64,000 nucleotides of DNA from Pelobates cultripes. Its lineage: Eukaryota; Chordata; Amphibia; Anura; Pelobatidae. Within the stretch, counting starts at the first letter, position 1. The number at the start of each line of letters is the position of its first letter. A program made the position numbers and the translations under genes. The notes below the pieces were generated by a model. It saw only the letters and a program-made list of their open reading frames with translations. It was not told the DNA's origin and did not search any database. Positions 49,005 through 62,038 of the stretch are shown piece by piece. Location of the stretch: positions 268,054,228 to 268,118,227 of the forward strand of contig OW240915.1 in assembly GCA_933207985.1 (NCBI GenBank), written 5' to 3'.

Positions 49005-49420
49005 GTATTTTTTTGTTGTAAATTTCTTTTTATTGTTTTTTCTTGTAAAATACAAAATAGGGGACTCGCAGGTCTCAAGCAGGAACATGCATTATTGACA
49101 TTCAAAGGCATAGAGATCAACAAAGCCAAAATAGTAACATTTAGAGACACGCAGTAGATAAACAGTATTCAGGAGGTCACGCAAGTCCAACACCAAAATA
49201 TAAAAGAGAAAAGGGTACAAGGATTCAGTACTATGAAGGAATCTGAACAATCATCCAATTCTCACACAGTCTGTGAAAGGTATATAAGGCATCAGTGGGC
49301 AAGGCGCTCCATGAAGGATAAAATCATTAAATAAGAACTATAGGGCAAATAGCACAACCCACCCTTAGGTAGGTCCCATCTGATTCTGACTTTGGCATGT
49401 GTAAGGAGGTATTTATGTTA
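49005..49420 (-). mobile_element. Possible L1 3' end in antisense
   Basis: T-rich start (TTTTTATTGTTTTTTCTTG) followed by sequence styled like an L1 3' UTR read backwards. There is no coding evidence. Confidence 0.25.
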
Positions 49421-49550
49421 TTATTGTTAGCCCTGACGAATTGAGGACTTTCCTTTACCTAATTATACCCTTAGTGTATATATTTTTTTCTTACATATAC
49501 ACTTGGTAAATTACTTGATTAGCTTGATATTTAGACCAGGAGAATAATGA

Positions 49551-49576
49551 TCTATCTATCTATCTATCTATCTATC
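49551..49576. repeat. (ATCT)n microsatellite
   Basis: Six or seven uninterrupted ATCT units. Confidence 0.95.
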
Positions 49577-51185
49577 AATTTTCTATCCACCTATAACATT
49601 GCCAGGCTGTCTTAGTAAATGTGCCCAACAGATTAGCAGTAGCGGCGTTCTGTTAGCTGTATAATTTCATATTAGTAAAATAAACATATTACAATTACTT
49701 TTGCACAAATAATGAAATGTCTCCTTTTTACAAAAATGTTTAGAATCCTATCAGAATGAACTATGGTAAATACTAAATAAATCTTATATGCCACACTCTT
49801 TGCTTTAAGGATAATCTGCAACCTGTCTTTACTTCAAATAACGGCAGATGTGAGTTACAAGTAGCATTGACATATGCCAGGCTCTGACCTCATCTGCCAT
49901 TTTACATCACATATGATGTGCCTTTCTATAGTGTACACTTACCCTCTTCTGCCACGATGAATTCACGTCATGTCACGTCAATTATGACGTGACATATTCG
50001 GACACATCTGCACCTGCTGCAGGCCATAACTTCCAAAACCTATGACAAGAGAATAATTTTGTTTCTGTTTTTTCTCTTCTCTTTTTTTCCTGTCTGTTTG
50101 CAAAAAAATTTAAAAAAATACAGACACATTGTTTCTAAACCCTATGCCGAACAGCCTATTAAATAATCAAAAAAGGGTTAATCTAATCCTTTTGAGGAGC
50201 AGTGAGTCAGAGAACAAGACAAAACAAATCTTTGATCTGGAACTTTCTGATCACCCATTTAGGGTGGATTAATGAGAAGTACATGACTGTGAAATTACGT
50301 GTTCTCTGAGTCAGGAAAATAGTCTTAGTGGTGCATGACCTTGAAATGAGGGGAGAATAACATCACCTGATCCACAATTATAAAGACCTAGAGGGAGAGG
50401 AGCTACGGTGGTATTGAGATACGATACATTATAACCTTATTAAATCCTGAAGCTCATAAAATACTAAATAAACCAAAACAAGAAAAAGACAGAGTGTCTG
50501 CAGGTTGTGGCGGTTACACTAAACATTTTATTCGTACAAGAGCATCCCCTTTCCTAATATGTTTACTTACACAAGGTAGATTATCCATGAGTGGTCTTAG
50601 TGATATTTGTCTCTGTTCAATTTGCTGATTTTTTATTTTTTTTTGCTATGAGTTATTGTTTAGAGATGATTTCTAGCCTTAGTTGCCTTATGTGACAGTA
50701 TTATCGAGGATTCATCAAGAGGCCATCTGTCGAATTTATTGAAAAAAAAAATAAAAAACAGATGAAAAAGAAAGAGCAGGGCGCAGACACGAGGGCCAGA
50801 GAAAGATGGATGTGGCAGCATGTGTGTCTCCGTGAAAAAAAAAAGAATTACTTAAGTCTTGTTGAATAAATTAACTTGCATAAAAAATAATTTTAACTCC
50901 TTGATTGTCACTGCTGAGCTATGAATGTCTCCTGAACCGTCGTGGTACTGAAAGCGCTATATTTAGCTGATTTTAACGGAATTCTACATTCTATATGAAT
51001 TTGTTATATACATTTCTAGATGTCGAGGGAGTGACTTATTAGATTTCGTTAAATTACGTTACATCACAATCCTTCGCTTTTTTTTTGTTTGTTTATCTTG
51101 TCGCTGTCTGCATTGCTCACATAGAATGAGGCCTCAGGGTTCTATATTATTGTTATATTCCATAATAAAAAAATATATAAATCAG
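49577..51185. other. Non-coding DNA
   Basis: Contains TCACGTCATGTCACGTCAATTATGACGTG-type sites around 49967-49993, a cluster of CRE-like TGACGT words. No gene was seen. Confidence 0.4.
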
Positions 51186-51189
51186 TGGG

Positions 51190-52185
51190 AAACTATCTGA
51201 CAGATCCTTGTTCCTTCACCCACTTCCTTAAACTCAACTTGACCAAAACTGAAATTCTGGTGTGTTGCTACTCCTGTGTCGGTCTCCCTCCAAGTCAACA
51301 GTGTTACCATCAGCTCCACCATGCAGGCTCGCTGCCTAGGTGTTCTTTTTGACTCCGACCTCTCCTTCACGCCTCCAAAACCTGTCGTTTCCATCTCAAA
51401 AACATTGCGCGCATCCACCCTACTTAACGCCAGATGCGACTAAGGTGCTGGTCCATTCCACTGTCCTTTCTCACCTTGACTAATGTAATCGACTTCTCAG
51501 TGGTCTTACGTGCTCACAACTTGCGCCGTTACAGTCCATAATGAATGCGGCGGCGAGGCTCATCTTCCTGTCCGCCCGCACCTTCCCACGCCTCACCCTT
51601 CTGTCAGTCCCTGCATTGGCTTCCTGTAGATATAGGGCTCAATTTTAAATTCTGGTTCTTGCTTTCAAATCTCTACATAATGCTGCTCCCACCTATCTAT
51701 CCTCCCTAATACACAAGTATGTCCCGTCTAGGCCCTTACGCTCTGCTGAACACTTATGTTTATCTTCTATCCGTACTCCCACCTCTGATGCTCGCCTTCA
51801 AGACTTCTCGAGGGCTGCACAGTTCCTGTGGAACTCCCTTCCCTCCTCCGTTAGATGCTCACCCAGTCTCCACTCCTTCAAAAAATCTTTAAAAACCCAC
51901 TTCTTCATAAAAGCGTATCAATTAAACTTTTAATAGTTCCTGACTGGTTCCCCTCTTGCAACTGTCATTAGTCTAATACTATCCTTACCTTTTTGTGTCA
52001 TTTTACCCCACTCCCTCTAGCATGTAAGCTCTTTGAGCAGGGCCCTCAACCCCTCTGTTCCTGTGTGTCCAACTTGTCTGGTTACAACTACATGTCTGTT
52101 CGTCCACCCACTGTAAAGCGCTGCGGATTTTGTTGGCGCTATATATATAATAACATAATAATAATAATAATAATATTAATAATGA
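51190..52185 (+). pseudogene. L2/CR1-like LINE 3' remnant, second copy
   Basis: Matches the 45-kb copy in order: KLNLTKTEILV-like start, a CLGVLFDSDLSF block near 51340, then a CSFHLKNIARIHP-like block. It ends with GTAAAGCGCTGCGG, GTTGGCGCTATATA and an (ATA)n tail. It is more decayed, with stops and deletions, and lacks the YADD motif. Confidence 0.7.
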
Positions 52186-52189
52186 ATGC

Positions 52190-54075
52190 TTTTTACTGGA
52201 GTGAATAACATAAGGGATCAAAGAAAAAAAACTTACTTCTCATTAGAGCAACTTTGCCATCCCATGATGACATGGGTGCGCACTTGAGCACTTGGGCATC
52301 TAATGCAGAAATGTCAGGTACTCACTTGTACACTCAACATTTACTACAGCAGGGCAGTACGCATGAACGCCCTGTGAGATAACTCATTTGCATACTTTGC
52401 CAGATTTTGCCAGGGAAAGAATGTAAATAAAAATAAAATTACATATAAAGAATTTTCATTAGGTATTAAAAGGAAAAAGCTTTTTTTAATGAAGTATATG
52501 TAAAAAAAAATAAGAGAAAAACTCATCCTTGCCTGTGCAGGGGGTGAAGCAGGAAAGACCATAGAGACTAAAAGTCAGCTTTCGATCACTGTCTGAACCA
52601 AGGTGCATTTTCATCGCTGAAGGATCCTGTCATATACTAAAGGTAGGGATGAGTTTCTCAAATAGTTTACATATACTTCACATTTTTTTAAATTCTGTTT
52701 CCTTTCAATACTTGAAGAAATGATCATTATAGTAAAATAGTTTTGAGGTGACAGTTGACTTTTAATAACTTTCTTTATGTACAGTCGTCTATACTTATCT
52801 GATCATGGAGTGCCATAGGTAGGCCTCACTTTGCTAATTATGTATCTTACTGGAGAATGTGATGTAACCTGGTGTCATTGAAAAACAATAGTATTATCTA
52901 TTTACAGCAGCTACCTTGTTTACACTCCCTCGATCATATAATTTTTAGCAGTCCTACTTTATATACAATCAGACTAATATGCCTTAGGAGTTACATGATA
53001 TACACATTCTCTTTGTGATGGTGACAACGTTCAGAGGCTCATTGAGCAGTGGAGCTCTCCTTGCAGCTTATATCACATATTTCTACAGTAACTAAGGTAG
53101 CTGTTCAGATAAAAGAGCTGATAGTAGAACAGTATGTGAAAGATACACTCCATTAAACTAGTTACTCAAGTGTTAAACACATCTATACGACAGCTAATCA
53201 TACTAACATTGTGAAGCGTGCCAGAGCCTGTGACCATATGACTTGTGGCCATTGGATTTTAAAAGGATACAACAAGACTATCTGCTTTTCAATGTGGCAA
53301 ACAAATAGACTATTTTATAAGAGATTTTTGTTTTTATAAAATAGTTCTGAACAACGTGTATCAATTTGTTTAACATAGCAATAGCCTTCAGTCACGATAG
53401 ACGGTCAGGCAGATAAATTGGTTCATATTAAATAAAATGTTAAATATAAACATATTTTAATTTCACATAATTTAATAAAATCCTGTACAAAACACAAGCA
53501 TTTTCAAAAAATATATATAAGTGCACGTTTAGAATCCTGCGATGCATTCATTTGCACACAGTTTCTGAGCATGGATGTATGATAAAATACCATAAATTGA
53601 AATATTAAATAATTACAGAAAATAGAAATGAACTGTAGGCCATTTCTTTATAAATAGCATTAGCTACCTCCTTTTTTAATAGTGTCTTTATTAGATTTTT
53701 TTTAGAACAAGTAGAAATTACAGGTCAGACACGAGCCAGTTAATGTATGTACACTTTAGTCCCCCTTTCCTAATAACCTGTCATTTGAAAGATTTGAATG
53801 TCACAATAGGGCCGTCTTTGTTAATACTATGCGGCAGAGCTGTGATGAAAACTTTGGCCCAAATGATGAAGAATATTGCTAGCCCAAATCATCAGAAGGT
53901 TACTGAGGAGAGCCTTTCATTTTCTTTTGACCCCGTGATCTGACAAGTGACACCTACAAAATGAACAGCTCTCCAGTTTAAATTGTTTAACTGTATCTTG
54001 ATCAGTTTTATTATCTTGCTAATCCAGATATAAGCCATTTCATCAGAATTGAAGATATGCATATCATGAATTATT
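52190..54075. other. AT-rich non-coding DNA
   Basis: No supported feature was seen. Confidence 0.4.
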
Positions 54076-54079
54076 TTGA

Positions 54080-54345
54080 CACCAAGACCTTTTAATTTTC
54101 GCCAGCAATATTTCATTGCACCAATCAGGGAAGGCAGTCAACGATTCTGCTCTGCTCCTGGGATGTCAGAGTACAGTGCTCCTGTGACAGCACCAAATCA
54201 TCTGGGAGCTGTAACGAGCTATTGCTGCAATGATTATTATCTCCTGTGCTCATGCATTTCATTACAATATGAACAGGCAGATCCCTTGCCTTTATTCCAG
54301 ACTCCGTGAGCAGACACTGCTCTTGAGATTTTACCACCGGCCACT
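54080..54345. other. Possible conserved non-coding element
   Basis: Balanced, repeat-free sequence in AT-rich surroundings. Overlapping open frames on both strands have no family resemblance. Constraint is untested. Confidence 0.2.
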
Positions 54346-54918
54346 AATCTTTCATGAACCATGTCCACTGTTATCAAAATCCTAAATAGCACATTTACAC
54401 CAGTATTATAAAATATATAAATTAAACATTTACATACAAAACATGCAAGTTATGCAATCTATTTATGCAAAGCAGAAATTGTCTTTCATGCTTTGACTCA
54501 TCTCTGTTGCAGGCTTTTGTGTGTCTTCAAAGTAGAAATTCAAATATGGTTCCATCACACATCGGACTGAGGGAAGGGAGTAGTGACGGGACATTTTAAA
54601 AAAAATATTTAGACATCCAGGGGCTTAGGGTTTCCTGGCCGCACGTATACCAGAGAATAGGGGATAAGACAGTTTATTTGTCATCTTTTGGCCATTTCTT
54701 ATGAATTTGTATGTATTATATGGGACCGGGGATTATGTGCCCAGTGGAACACCTTTATATTTTCCTCCCAAGCCATGGCAAGGATATGAGTGAAAAAGAG
54801 TGGATTAATTGCTGCTCGTTTTGAAAATGTTTCATATAATGTTTGTTTGTTTTTATTTATAATTTGCCGCAGAGAACTGTGATTTCCCACTTTCTAAGGC
54901 AGCACTGAAACGCATTGT
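54346..54918. other. AT-rich non-coding DNA
   Basis: No supported feature was seen. Confidence 0.4.
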
Positions 54919-54919
54919 T

Positions 54920-54959
54920 TAACCCCTTAAGGACCAAACTTCTGGAATAAAAGGGAATA
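54920..54959. mobile_element. Half copy of the 72-bp TTAA palindromic element
   Basis: Begins TTTAACCCCTTAAGGACC and follows 37404 through AAAAGGGAAT, then stops before the central palindrome. Confidence 0.65.
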
Positions 54960-56669
54960 AAATGTATGCTTATTAATAAATATAGGGAAGTGGGGAAGAC
55001 TGGGAGGAATCAAAAGATAAAAGGAATGGGTGGCAAGACATACACATCCACTTGCAGGTGTGCTCCCAGCGCTACCTTCAAGGGTAGCAGCTTGTTTCAT
55101 TGGTAGCAGCTTGTTCCATATGTCTCCAGTGCGCTGATAACAGACATACCTTTTGAACAGATTTAATATTAGACAGCCCGATACATAGTTTTATGATGCC
55201 AAGTCACATGTACCAGGGGTGTAACTAACCTCCATCACTGAATTTGAATTATCTCTGTATGTGCAGTATTTCAAACAGAAATGCTGGACATACAGATTCC
55301 TTCCTCCATGACCACTTCTAAAAGTCAATAATGTCAGAGTAACCCATTAAGAAATACAAGGTATCACAAGGTTTCTGAAGGTGTAGGTCTCTTCAAAAAG
55401 TATAAGGCAGTTTTTTTATGTATACAATAGTTTTCCTAGACCTATTACAGCACTTTGAATTTGATTTTTTTTTTTGCCTGGGTTTAAGTTTGTTATCATT
55501 TTACTCCTGCTAACATTATCATTAGCTTTTTATTGGCAAAGGATAGCACAATGTCAGTGTAGAATATTAGACCCTTCACTACCAACCCCATATATATGTT
55601 TTTGCTTTCATTTTGCATTGCTAAACTTTAAGCCAGATTTAAATATCATGCACCTTCTTATTGAAGTACATATATTAGAGAAACTGATTTCTCAAGAAAA
55701 GCTTAGTTTTTTTAAATCTATGTACGGATTGCTCTAAGGGGAGCTTGTCGTCTTTCCTTTTCTCATACAGTAAGCAAATTTAAGTACAAATGTATAAATG
55801 GATTTTATCAGTAGGAAGAAGTGATGAAGTACTCAATCCCAAACAGTAAAGAAAACCTATATATACTACAAATGTTTAGTGCTAACTTATTGCTGAATAT
55901 GGAAATTATGCTCACATGGACACAGACATTATATACTTTTCCCATTCTATTGGCATTTTATGAAGCTACATGCCTTCATGCCTAATAGCAATAAGCAAGA
56001 TATCTATTTTTGTCACACATTCTGTATATGAGGGATACCATAGAATTCATAAAATTATTACCCCTCAATAGTTCAGTAAAGGATAAACACATCAAAATTC
56101 ATAACGGAACTTACATGATTGTATTGTTTGTATATCTGAACATAAATCATAAATTACTTTTCTATTCCTGCTTTTATGCGTTTGCTATGTATTCTATGTT
56201 GCAAATAAATTCCATGCTGATGTTTTATAAAACAAAAAAAGGCTTGGTAGGGAAGGAAATAAAGTGGAGTCGTACAAGACAATATAATGTTTTTAAATGT
56301 ATTTATTTTAATTGTTTTGGTAATTGATATTTCATTGACAGAAGATATTGGAAGAAGCCGTCTGTCAAGGAGCAATACTTAACAAAATATTAGTATTGAG
56401 AGGACTCTAAGGGTTGTTCGACACAGATGAAGCTGCACTTTGCAACCTTAGATTGGTTTGATTTTACGGTGTGATGATATCTGTAGTCACCACATCTGTA
56501 GTGGACCATAATCAATCATCCATGTTGAAAGAATAAATAGCTTAAAAGTCAGACCTATGTGGAGAGATCCCAAGAAAGGTATTGATCATGTGATGTTGCC
56601 ATAATGTCCATTTCTGTTTTAAAGTTTATGAATATGAACATCTCCCTTAAGCCCTTACAAGAATGCACC
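54960..56669. other. AT-rich non-coding DNA
   Basis: No supported feature was seen. Confidence 0.4.
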
Positions 56670-57272
56670 TGTCACGGCGCCCATTCGGTGCCACCGTCGC
56701 GTGACCACACCTGATTGGTGTGATCACATAGGGATGAGGAAGAGGGATCTTGGTGGCACGCCACACTCCACACTGCCGCTGCAGCACCCGGAAAGTCCAG
56801 TAGCAGTAAGGATGCCGGCTGCTTCAGTTCCATGTCCCTTATTAGCTCCATGTCACAATTCCATCGTCATGTCATCAACTTGTTCTGAGGTCATGATGAT
56901 GTAACAACGCATGCACTTCACGTCAATCGTGACGTGGTCGGGGAGGCGATAGTAAGGGACATGTGTTTTAGGCATATTTAAACCCTTTTTTGCTTGTTTT
57001 CTGTGCTCTGTCATAGTTTCTTCTTTTATGTAATCTGAGAGTACATTCTTGTTATTGTTTTTCTGATTTATGATCTTGGCCTGTTCCTGACTATCCCTTA
57101 TTCTGGTATCCTTGACTTTCTGGCTTTGTCTATTCGTTTACGCTTCTGTCTGTGTCCCTGACCTAGGATTGTTACATACTATTCTTTGTACATTAAATCC
57201 GGCTATTCTAAGGCACGGTAATACTTTTATCTATATTAGTATTTTCTTTTGGGCTACTGTATCGTCCTGACA
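56670..57272 (+). mobile_element. Probable solo LTR (gypsy/Metaviridae style)
   Basis: Begins TGTCACGGCG and ends CGTCCTGACA, giving the TG..CA ends with a TGTCA/TGACA inverted pair. A TATA-like ATATTTAAA lies at about 56975. Downstream is CT-rich sequence with repeated CTGAC and CTTGACTTTCTGG words. Length of about 600 bp suits an LTR. No target duplication could be matched and no internal genes are present, so it would be an old solo LTR. Confidence 0.45.
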
Positions 57273-59261
57273 TTAACAATGTAATACATTTGCTAAACAT
57301 AATTTTTAAATAAATTCCTAAAAATAATGAAATGTGTTATTATTTTATTTTACCTTTTTACCTTTAAAGAAGAAAAAAAAACCACTCTTTCTGAGATTTG
57401 CTATGTCATTTTTGGTCTTGCGAAGGTTAATATTAGTTAATACATATGTACGTGAGCAGAATGAACAAATTAGCAATAAATACAAATGGAAAAATCCCCT
57501 TCAAATATTGCATAGCATCTGATCCTCCATGACAGATTAATGCAGTTTAGAGGTTTATTGAAGATTATCATTTTGCCCTGTCACATTTAGTGCAAATGAT
57601 GATTCAGTCACAGCTCAGTAATAACCAAGCATATTATTGCAAGAGGCTTTCGAGAGCTAAGATCATCCCTGAAGGGCACAGTGTAAGCATTTACTTATCA
57701 GGTAGAGTAAAGTGCTGTTCGATATATTATCTCTACAAATGAAATCAGTGTTCATTTTATTTCATACACTTACAATGGAGGAGTGTGTCTATTTATAAAG
57801 AGAGAAAGTTCTGCCCTTCTGAAGATGCACTTGTGAAATGTTACTATGCTGCGTATTATGGAAATGTATCTGTACCCACAATTGTGTTTTAAATAGGTAA
57901 CTAGAAAAATAATGACTAAACTAAAAATTTTTTAAATGAAATAAAATAAAAAAAGATCCAATCTTAAAGTAGAATTGCAGTAGTTTGTCTATTGTTACCT
58001 AGTGCTTGCTAGCAGTGAAAACCTGATTGGCTGGAAATTGCTTGATGAACCGAATACATCAATCTGATTCGCAGATTCTTCAAGCAGTACTACAACATAA
58101 AGGTGTATTAACTATTGGTTGCCTCTCACTGTAGGGAAAAAAAATATATATTTTATCTTAATAAATCTAGTGTTGTCAAAAATGCACTTGTAATCATTGC
58201 AATTGCCATATTGTTGCTATCAGTGGTAGGCAAGGACATTGGGCAAACTCTCCAATTGGTAAAAGCCCACTTTTGGCATGAGGAAAAGGAAATAAACCTC
58301 AAGGCTGTCCTTATGGCATCCAGGAAGTTGAGCAATTTTTTGATCTGATGGCACCATCCCACAGGAAATGCCCATGTTTCTTTGCAAGCTGCCAGTGGTC
58401 TAATAATGTAGGAAGCATAACATGAGGACCAGCAGGAATACCTCATTTATAGCCCACCTAATATTGCAGTTCCAAGTTATCATTCAGAAGATCGTATAAA
58501 CCTAGGATGCTTGAACATGCTAGGTGTATAATTAAACCCATTATGCTCCAAAGGGACATTGCAATGTGTGTCTGTGTGTTTAAATATTTTTGGGTATTGC
58601 TTACTTGTTAGAAGAGTGTTATCAAGTCCATTTGTAGTCCATTTGGATGTTGAATTTGAAGCAGTTGAGAGTCCCATTGTCAATAACTGTTTGTCAAGAT
58701 TGTGATCGCCAAAGTGTGAGTGTTTTTCACAATGTATAGGGCCATTTTTCACAATGTATAGGGCCATTTTTCACGATTGGATGAAAGAGGTGTTGAAAAT
58801 TATTGGAACTTGGATATTGTAATCACTTTGACATAATTTTACCTATTAGCCTATCAACAATTCTGAGAATTAACAAGAAGCTCATCTTCAGGACTAAACA
58901 ATGGGCTGGCTGATGAAGGTTTTAGAATCAAAATTCTTACTTGGTGTACATTGATTAGCTTACCTGTCTTCAGTACCTGAAAGTACGCTTTAATATCTTA
59001 ATTCATAGACATGTAACTGAAGCTTCAGATATCCAGGTTCCTATATTGTAATTATTTCAATAACATTTGCACTCGACAAAACTTGGTGATAAGAATAAAT
59101 TAATTACTATTTGAACAGATGCCATGGTAATTTATAGCAGTTTACATTGTAGAATTTACACTTTCAAACAATATCTATCACTGCTGAGTGCTATATTTTT
59201 ATTTGGCAATACACAGATATATCACAGCTTACATATATTAAACGGCAACAGAGACACACAT
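57273..59261. other. AT-rich non-coding DNA
   Basis: A 22-bp unit containing CACAATGTATAGGGCC repeats about 2.5 times at 58724-58774. The part around 57570-57720 is repeat-free and could be constrained. Confidence 0.4.
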
Positions 59262-59265
59262 TTAA

Positions 59266-59580
59266 AGGAACATTGCCTTAGGGATACATATGCCTGTTAG
59301 TCAACGATCTCAGTTGATGATCTCGGCCAATCCAATGTTTTCCCATATGAAAGCATTGTGCTGCGCCAATCAGATGGTCTGTATGAGTTTACTTGGCTAT
59401 TTCGGAGGAAACACCTCTAGTGGCTGTCAGAGTGACCGACACTAAAGACATGTAAACCCTGCAATGTAAAACATTGCTGTTCCTGCAAAATGCCAATCTC
59501 ATACAGGGTTAAACAGACAGGGACATGGCATCCAGACCACTTCACTGAGATGAAATGGTCTTTATGACTATATGGTTCAT
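59266..59580. mobile_element. TTAA-flanked MITE copy
   Basis: TTAA at 59262-59265 and 59581-59584. Ends are AGGAACATT and the inverse of ATGAACCAT. The interior shares ACCTCTAGTGGCTG, CAGGGTTAA and CCAGACCACTTCA with the 5118 family, with the internal palindrome decayed. Confidence 0.6.
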
Positions 59581-59584
59581 TTAA

Positions 59585-60159
59585 GGGGAGTTCCACTAGT
59601 CAAGACAACAGCTTAGTCAGTTTGCTTGATACATACACACACAGACCTTTGAAATGTACCATACTTGCACGTTTTGTGGATTATCTAGGATTGATGAGAT
59701 GTTAACTAACCTATGATGCAAATGATCCTCATTTGAAGATTATTAAATTCACTTTATTTTCAAAATCACATTTTATGATATGTCAAAAAAGCAAAGTTCA
59801 CTCCTCGGAAAGAAGCACTTTTCCTGTTTTAAAAAAAGATAGAGTTGTGGACGTCCCTAGTGAGAATATAATCCTAAAGGGATAGACTCACTAAAGCACC
59901 CACAATAACACCTGTATGGACACTCCAGTTATGTCCTGGGGCTTAACCCCTATGAAATAATATAAGTCAGAAAAGGCTCAATATGTTGGATATACAAATC
60001 CAACAAATTCAGCAAATACTGGAAAAATAATGAGAACTGTAGAAATAAATGATAAATAATCAAATAATAAGGATCCAGATCAATACCCAAGTTGTAGTGA
60101 TTATCCCACTCCAAAACCGTGTAATCAGCCAAAAAAGGCTATACCTCCCTTATACCAAC
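59585..60159. other. Non-coding DNA up to the gap
   Basis: No supported feature was seen. Confidence 0.4.
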
Positions 60160-60259
60160 NNNNNNNNNNNNNNNNNNNNNNNNNNNNNNNNNNNNNNNNN
60201 NNNNNNNNNNNNNNNNNNNNNNNNNNNNNNNNNNNNNNNNNNNNNNNNNNNNNNNNNNN
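60160..60259. other. Assembly gap (100 N)
   Basis: Exactly 100 undetermined bases, a conventional size for a gap of unknown length. Confidence 0.98.
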
Positions 60260-60638
60260 GTACAACATCATCATCATCACACCGTACGTCCATGTGTGTA
60301 ATGCTGCCTGACTGAGACATATCCCTGTTATCTACATCCTCTGGCAATAATGGCTGCGCATCACTCATTTCTTCCAACTGATGTGTAAATAACTCCTCTG
60401 ACATACCAAGTGAAGCTGCTGTGGTGCTAGTGTTGGTGGTGGCGGCAGGCGGGCGAGTGGTAACTTGAGAGGTGCCCGAAGCTAAGCTGGAGGAGGATGG
60501 CGCGTCAAGGATCCAAGCGGAAGCTGTAGAAGATTGGGTGTCCTGTGTTAGCCAGTCAACTATGTCCTCAGAACTTTTCGAGTTCAGGGTACGTGGCCCC
60601 TGAACACTGGGCATTATTCTAGGGCCAAAGGGAATCAC
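60260..60638 (-). CDS. Acidic Ser/Thr-rich protein fragment, probably transposon-derived
   Basis: About 125 codons open on the minus strand from 60638 into the gap. The reading is Ser/Thr-rich in the middle (AWILDAPSSSSLASGTSQV, then TTNTSTTAAS). It ends in an acidic stretch with PLLPEDVD and CDDDDVV. There are no transmembrane or enzyme motifs. The family was not recognised. The neighbouring 123-bp tandem repeat and general style suggest the spacer or N-terminal part of a DNA-transposon protein. The C-terminal part is lost in the gap, and the start choice (ATG at 60638) is uncertain. Confidence 0.35.
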
Positions 60639-60794
60639 AGCAATTACCTAATTAATGGCGACCCCTGGGTACTCCGCCCTGCCTGTCATTTTGTTGGGAT
60701 TAGTGGTACTATGCGTGCAAGCTACTGTGAGACCAGATATGAGTGGCAATGTGCACTGGCACAGTTGTGCAGAGCACAGGCTGTAGGCCTGACA

Positions 60795-61226
60795 CCCGCT
60801 TGAAGATAACTAACTGCTATTCAATCTATAACAGTGAAAAAATAGTTTGTTTTTTTTTAAATCCAAGCTTTGTGTCACCAGATCTGATTGGTGGCACTGG
60901 TCAGCGTATCCACTGTTAGCGTAACACACCCGCTTTAAGGACACTGACTGCTATTCAATCTATAACAGTAAAAAAAGTTTTTTGTTTTTAAATCCAAACT
61001 ATTGTGACACCAGATCTAATTAGTGGCACTTGTCAGCGTATCCACCGTTAGCGTAACACACCCGCTTTAAGGACACTGACTGCTATTCAATCTATAACAG
61101 TGAAAAAAGTGTTTTGTTTTTTTAAATCCAAGCTTTGTGTCACCAGATCTAATTGGTGGCACTGGTCACCGTATCCACTGATAGCGTAACACACCCGCTT
61201 TAAGGACACTAACTGCTATTCAATCT
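60795..61226. repeat. ~123-bp tandem repeat, about three and a half units
   Basis: Each unit contains AACTGCTATTCAATCTATAA, a T-run, AAATCCAAGC, GTGTCACCAGATCT, GGTGGCACTGGTCA, GCGTATCCAC and CACCCGCTTTAAGGACAC. The last unit stops at CTATTCAATCT (about 61226), where the Penelope-like sequence begins. Confidence 0.85.
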
Positions 61227-61852
61227 AAATAACAAGAAGAAGAAAACTCAAAAGGCTGGAAAATGGGAGGGGAGGAAAAGACACTCACGTATCCCACTGC
61301 CGAGCCTCCAGAGTATAGAGGTCACCTGGACTGGTAAAAGGGGGTAACCTTGGAAATTGTAGAAAAAAGGAAGAAAAAAAACCCAAAAAGGGATGTCTTA
61401 TATAAAGACCGCCCAGAGGGTAAATACCCAGTCCAATCTCAACAGTAGTGTAGTTGCCAAAAAATAAAAAAGCCTTTATTGAAATCTATTAAAAACCTGG
61501 GTAATCAGTGATGGACAGAATAATATAGGGAGAAATATGTATGGTAGGAACAAGGCTAATCAAGAGCCAACGCTCACAAGAAACAGAGAGGGGATAGAAG
61601 GCAATATGTACCCCCATACATAACTCAGGTAACAAAGCAGTAGGAAAGAACAGGGAAAGGGAGAAACACACACTCCCAACCAAACAGTAGTGCTATGCTA
61701 ATACCCTATCCTATAAAACACCTTCGTGGGTGTTCTAATCTAAATGCTGTCATAACATCTGAAGCCCCAGGTTACACACACATACTAGAAAAACATAAAT
61801 GAAAAGGTGCTCAGAGCAAAGTGCTCAAGAGAGTATTTAAAAACACAGAAGA

Positions 61853-61896
61853 ACCCGACGTACGTTTCGGCGTGACCACACGCCGTCCTCAGGGGT
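61853..61896 (-). ncRNA. Hammerhead-ribozyme-like motif in the Penelope-like tail
   Basis: On the minus strand: stem I ACCC with GGGU, core CUGAGGA (fits CUGANGA), a six-pair GGCGUG/CACGCC stem II with UGGU loop, GAAA, a tiny ACG-UA-CGU stem III and C at the cleavage position. The only clear departure is one extra C between core and stem II. Very short stem III is typical of hammerheads in Penelope-like elements, which may work as dimers. The structure is derived by eye; cleavage is untested. Confidence 0.5.
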
Positions 61897-62038
61897 ATCA
61901 GCAGTGAGCAAAAAAACTGTCCGGGTGGTAAATTTATACCTTAAGCTCATAAGCTTTATTGTAATCACCTGTGATTGTGTCTAAATTGCTCCGGTCCTCC
62001 TGTGAATGGGGCTGTGGGGGTGTGGTGTAACACACCAT

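Noticed and set aside
49960..49995. Cluster of TGACGT words as a cAMP-response enhancer
   Set aside because: The words overlap as a simple imperfect palindrome and no promoter or gene is nearby.
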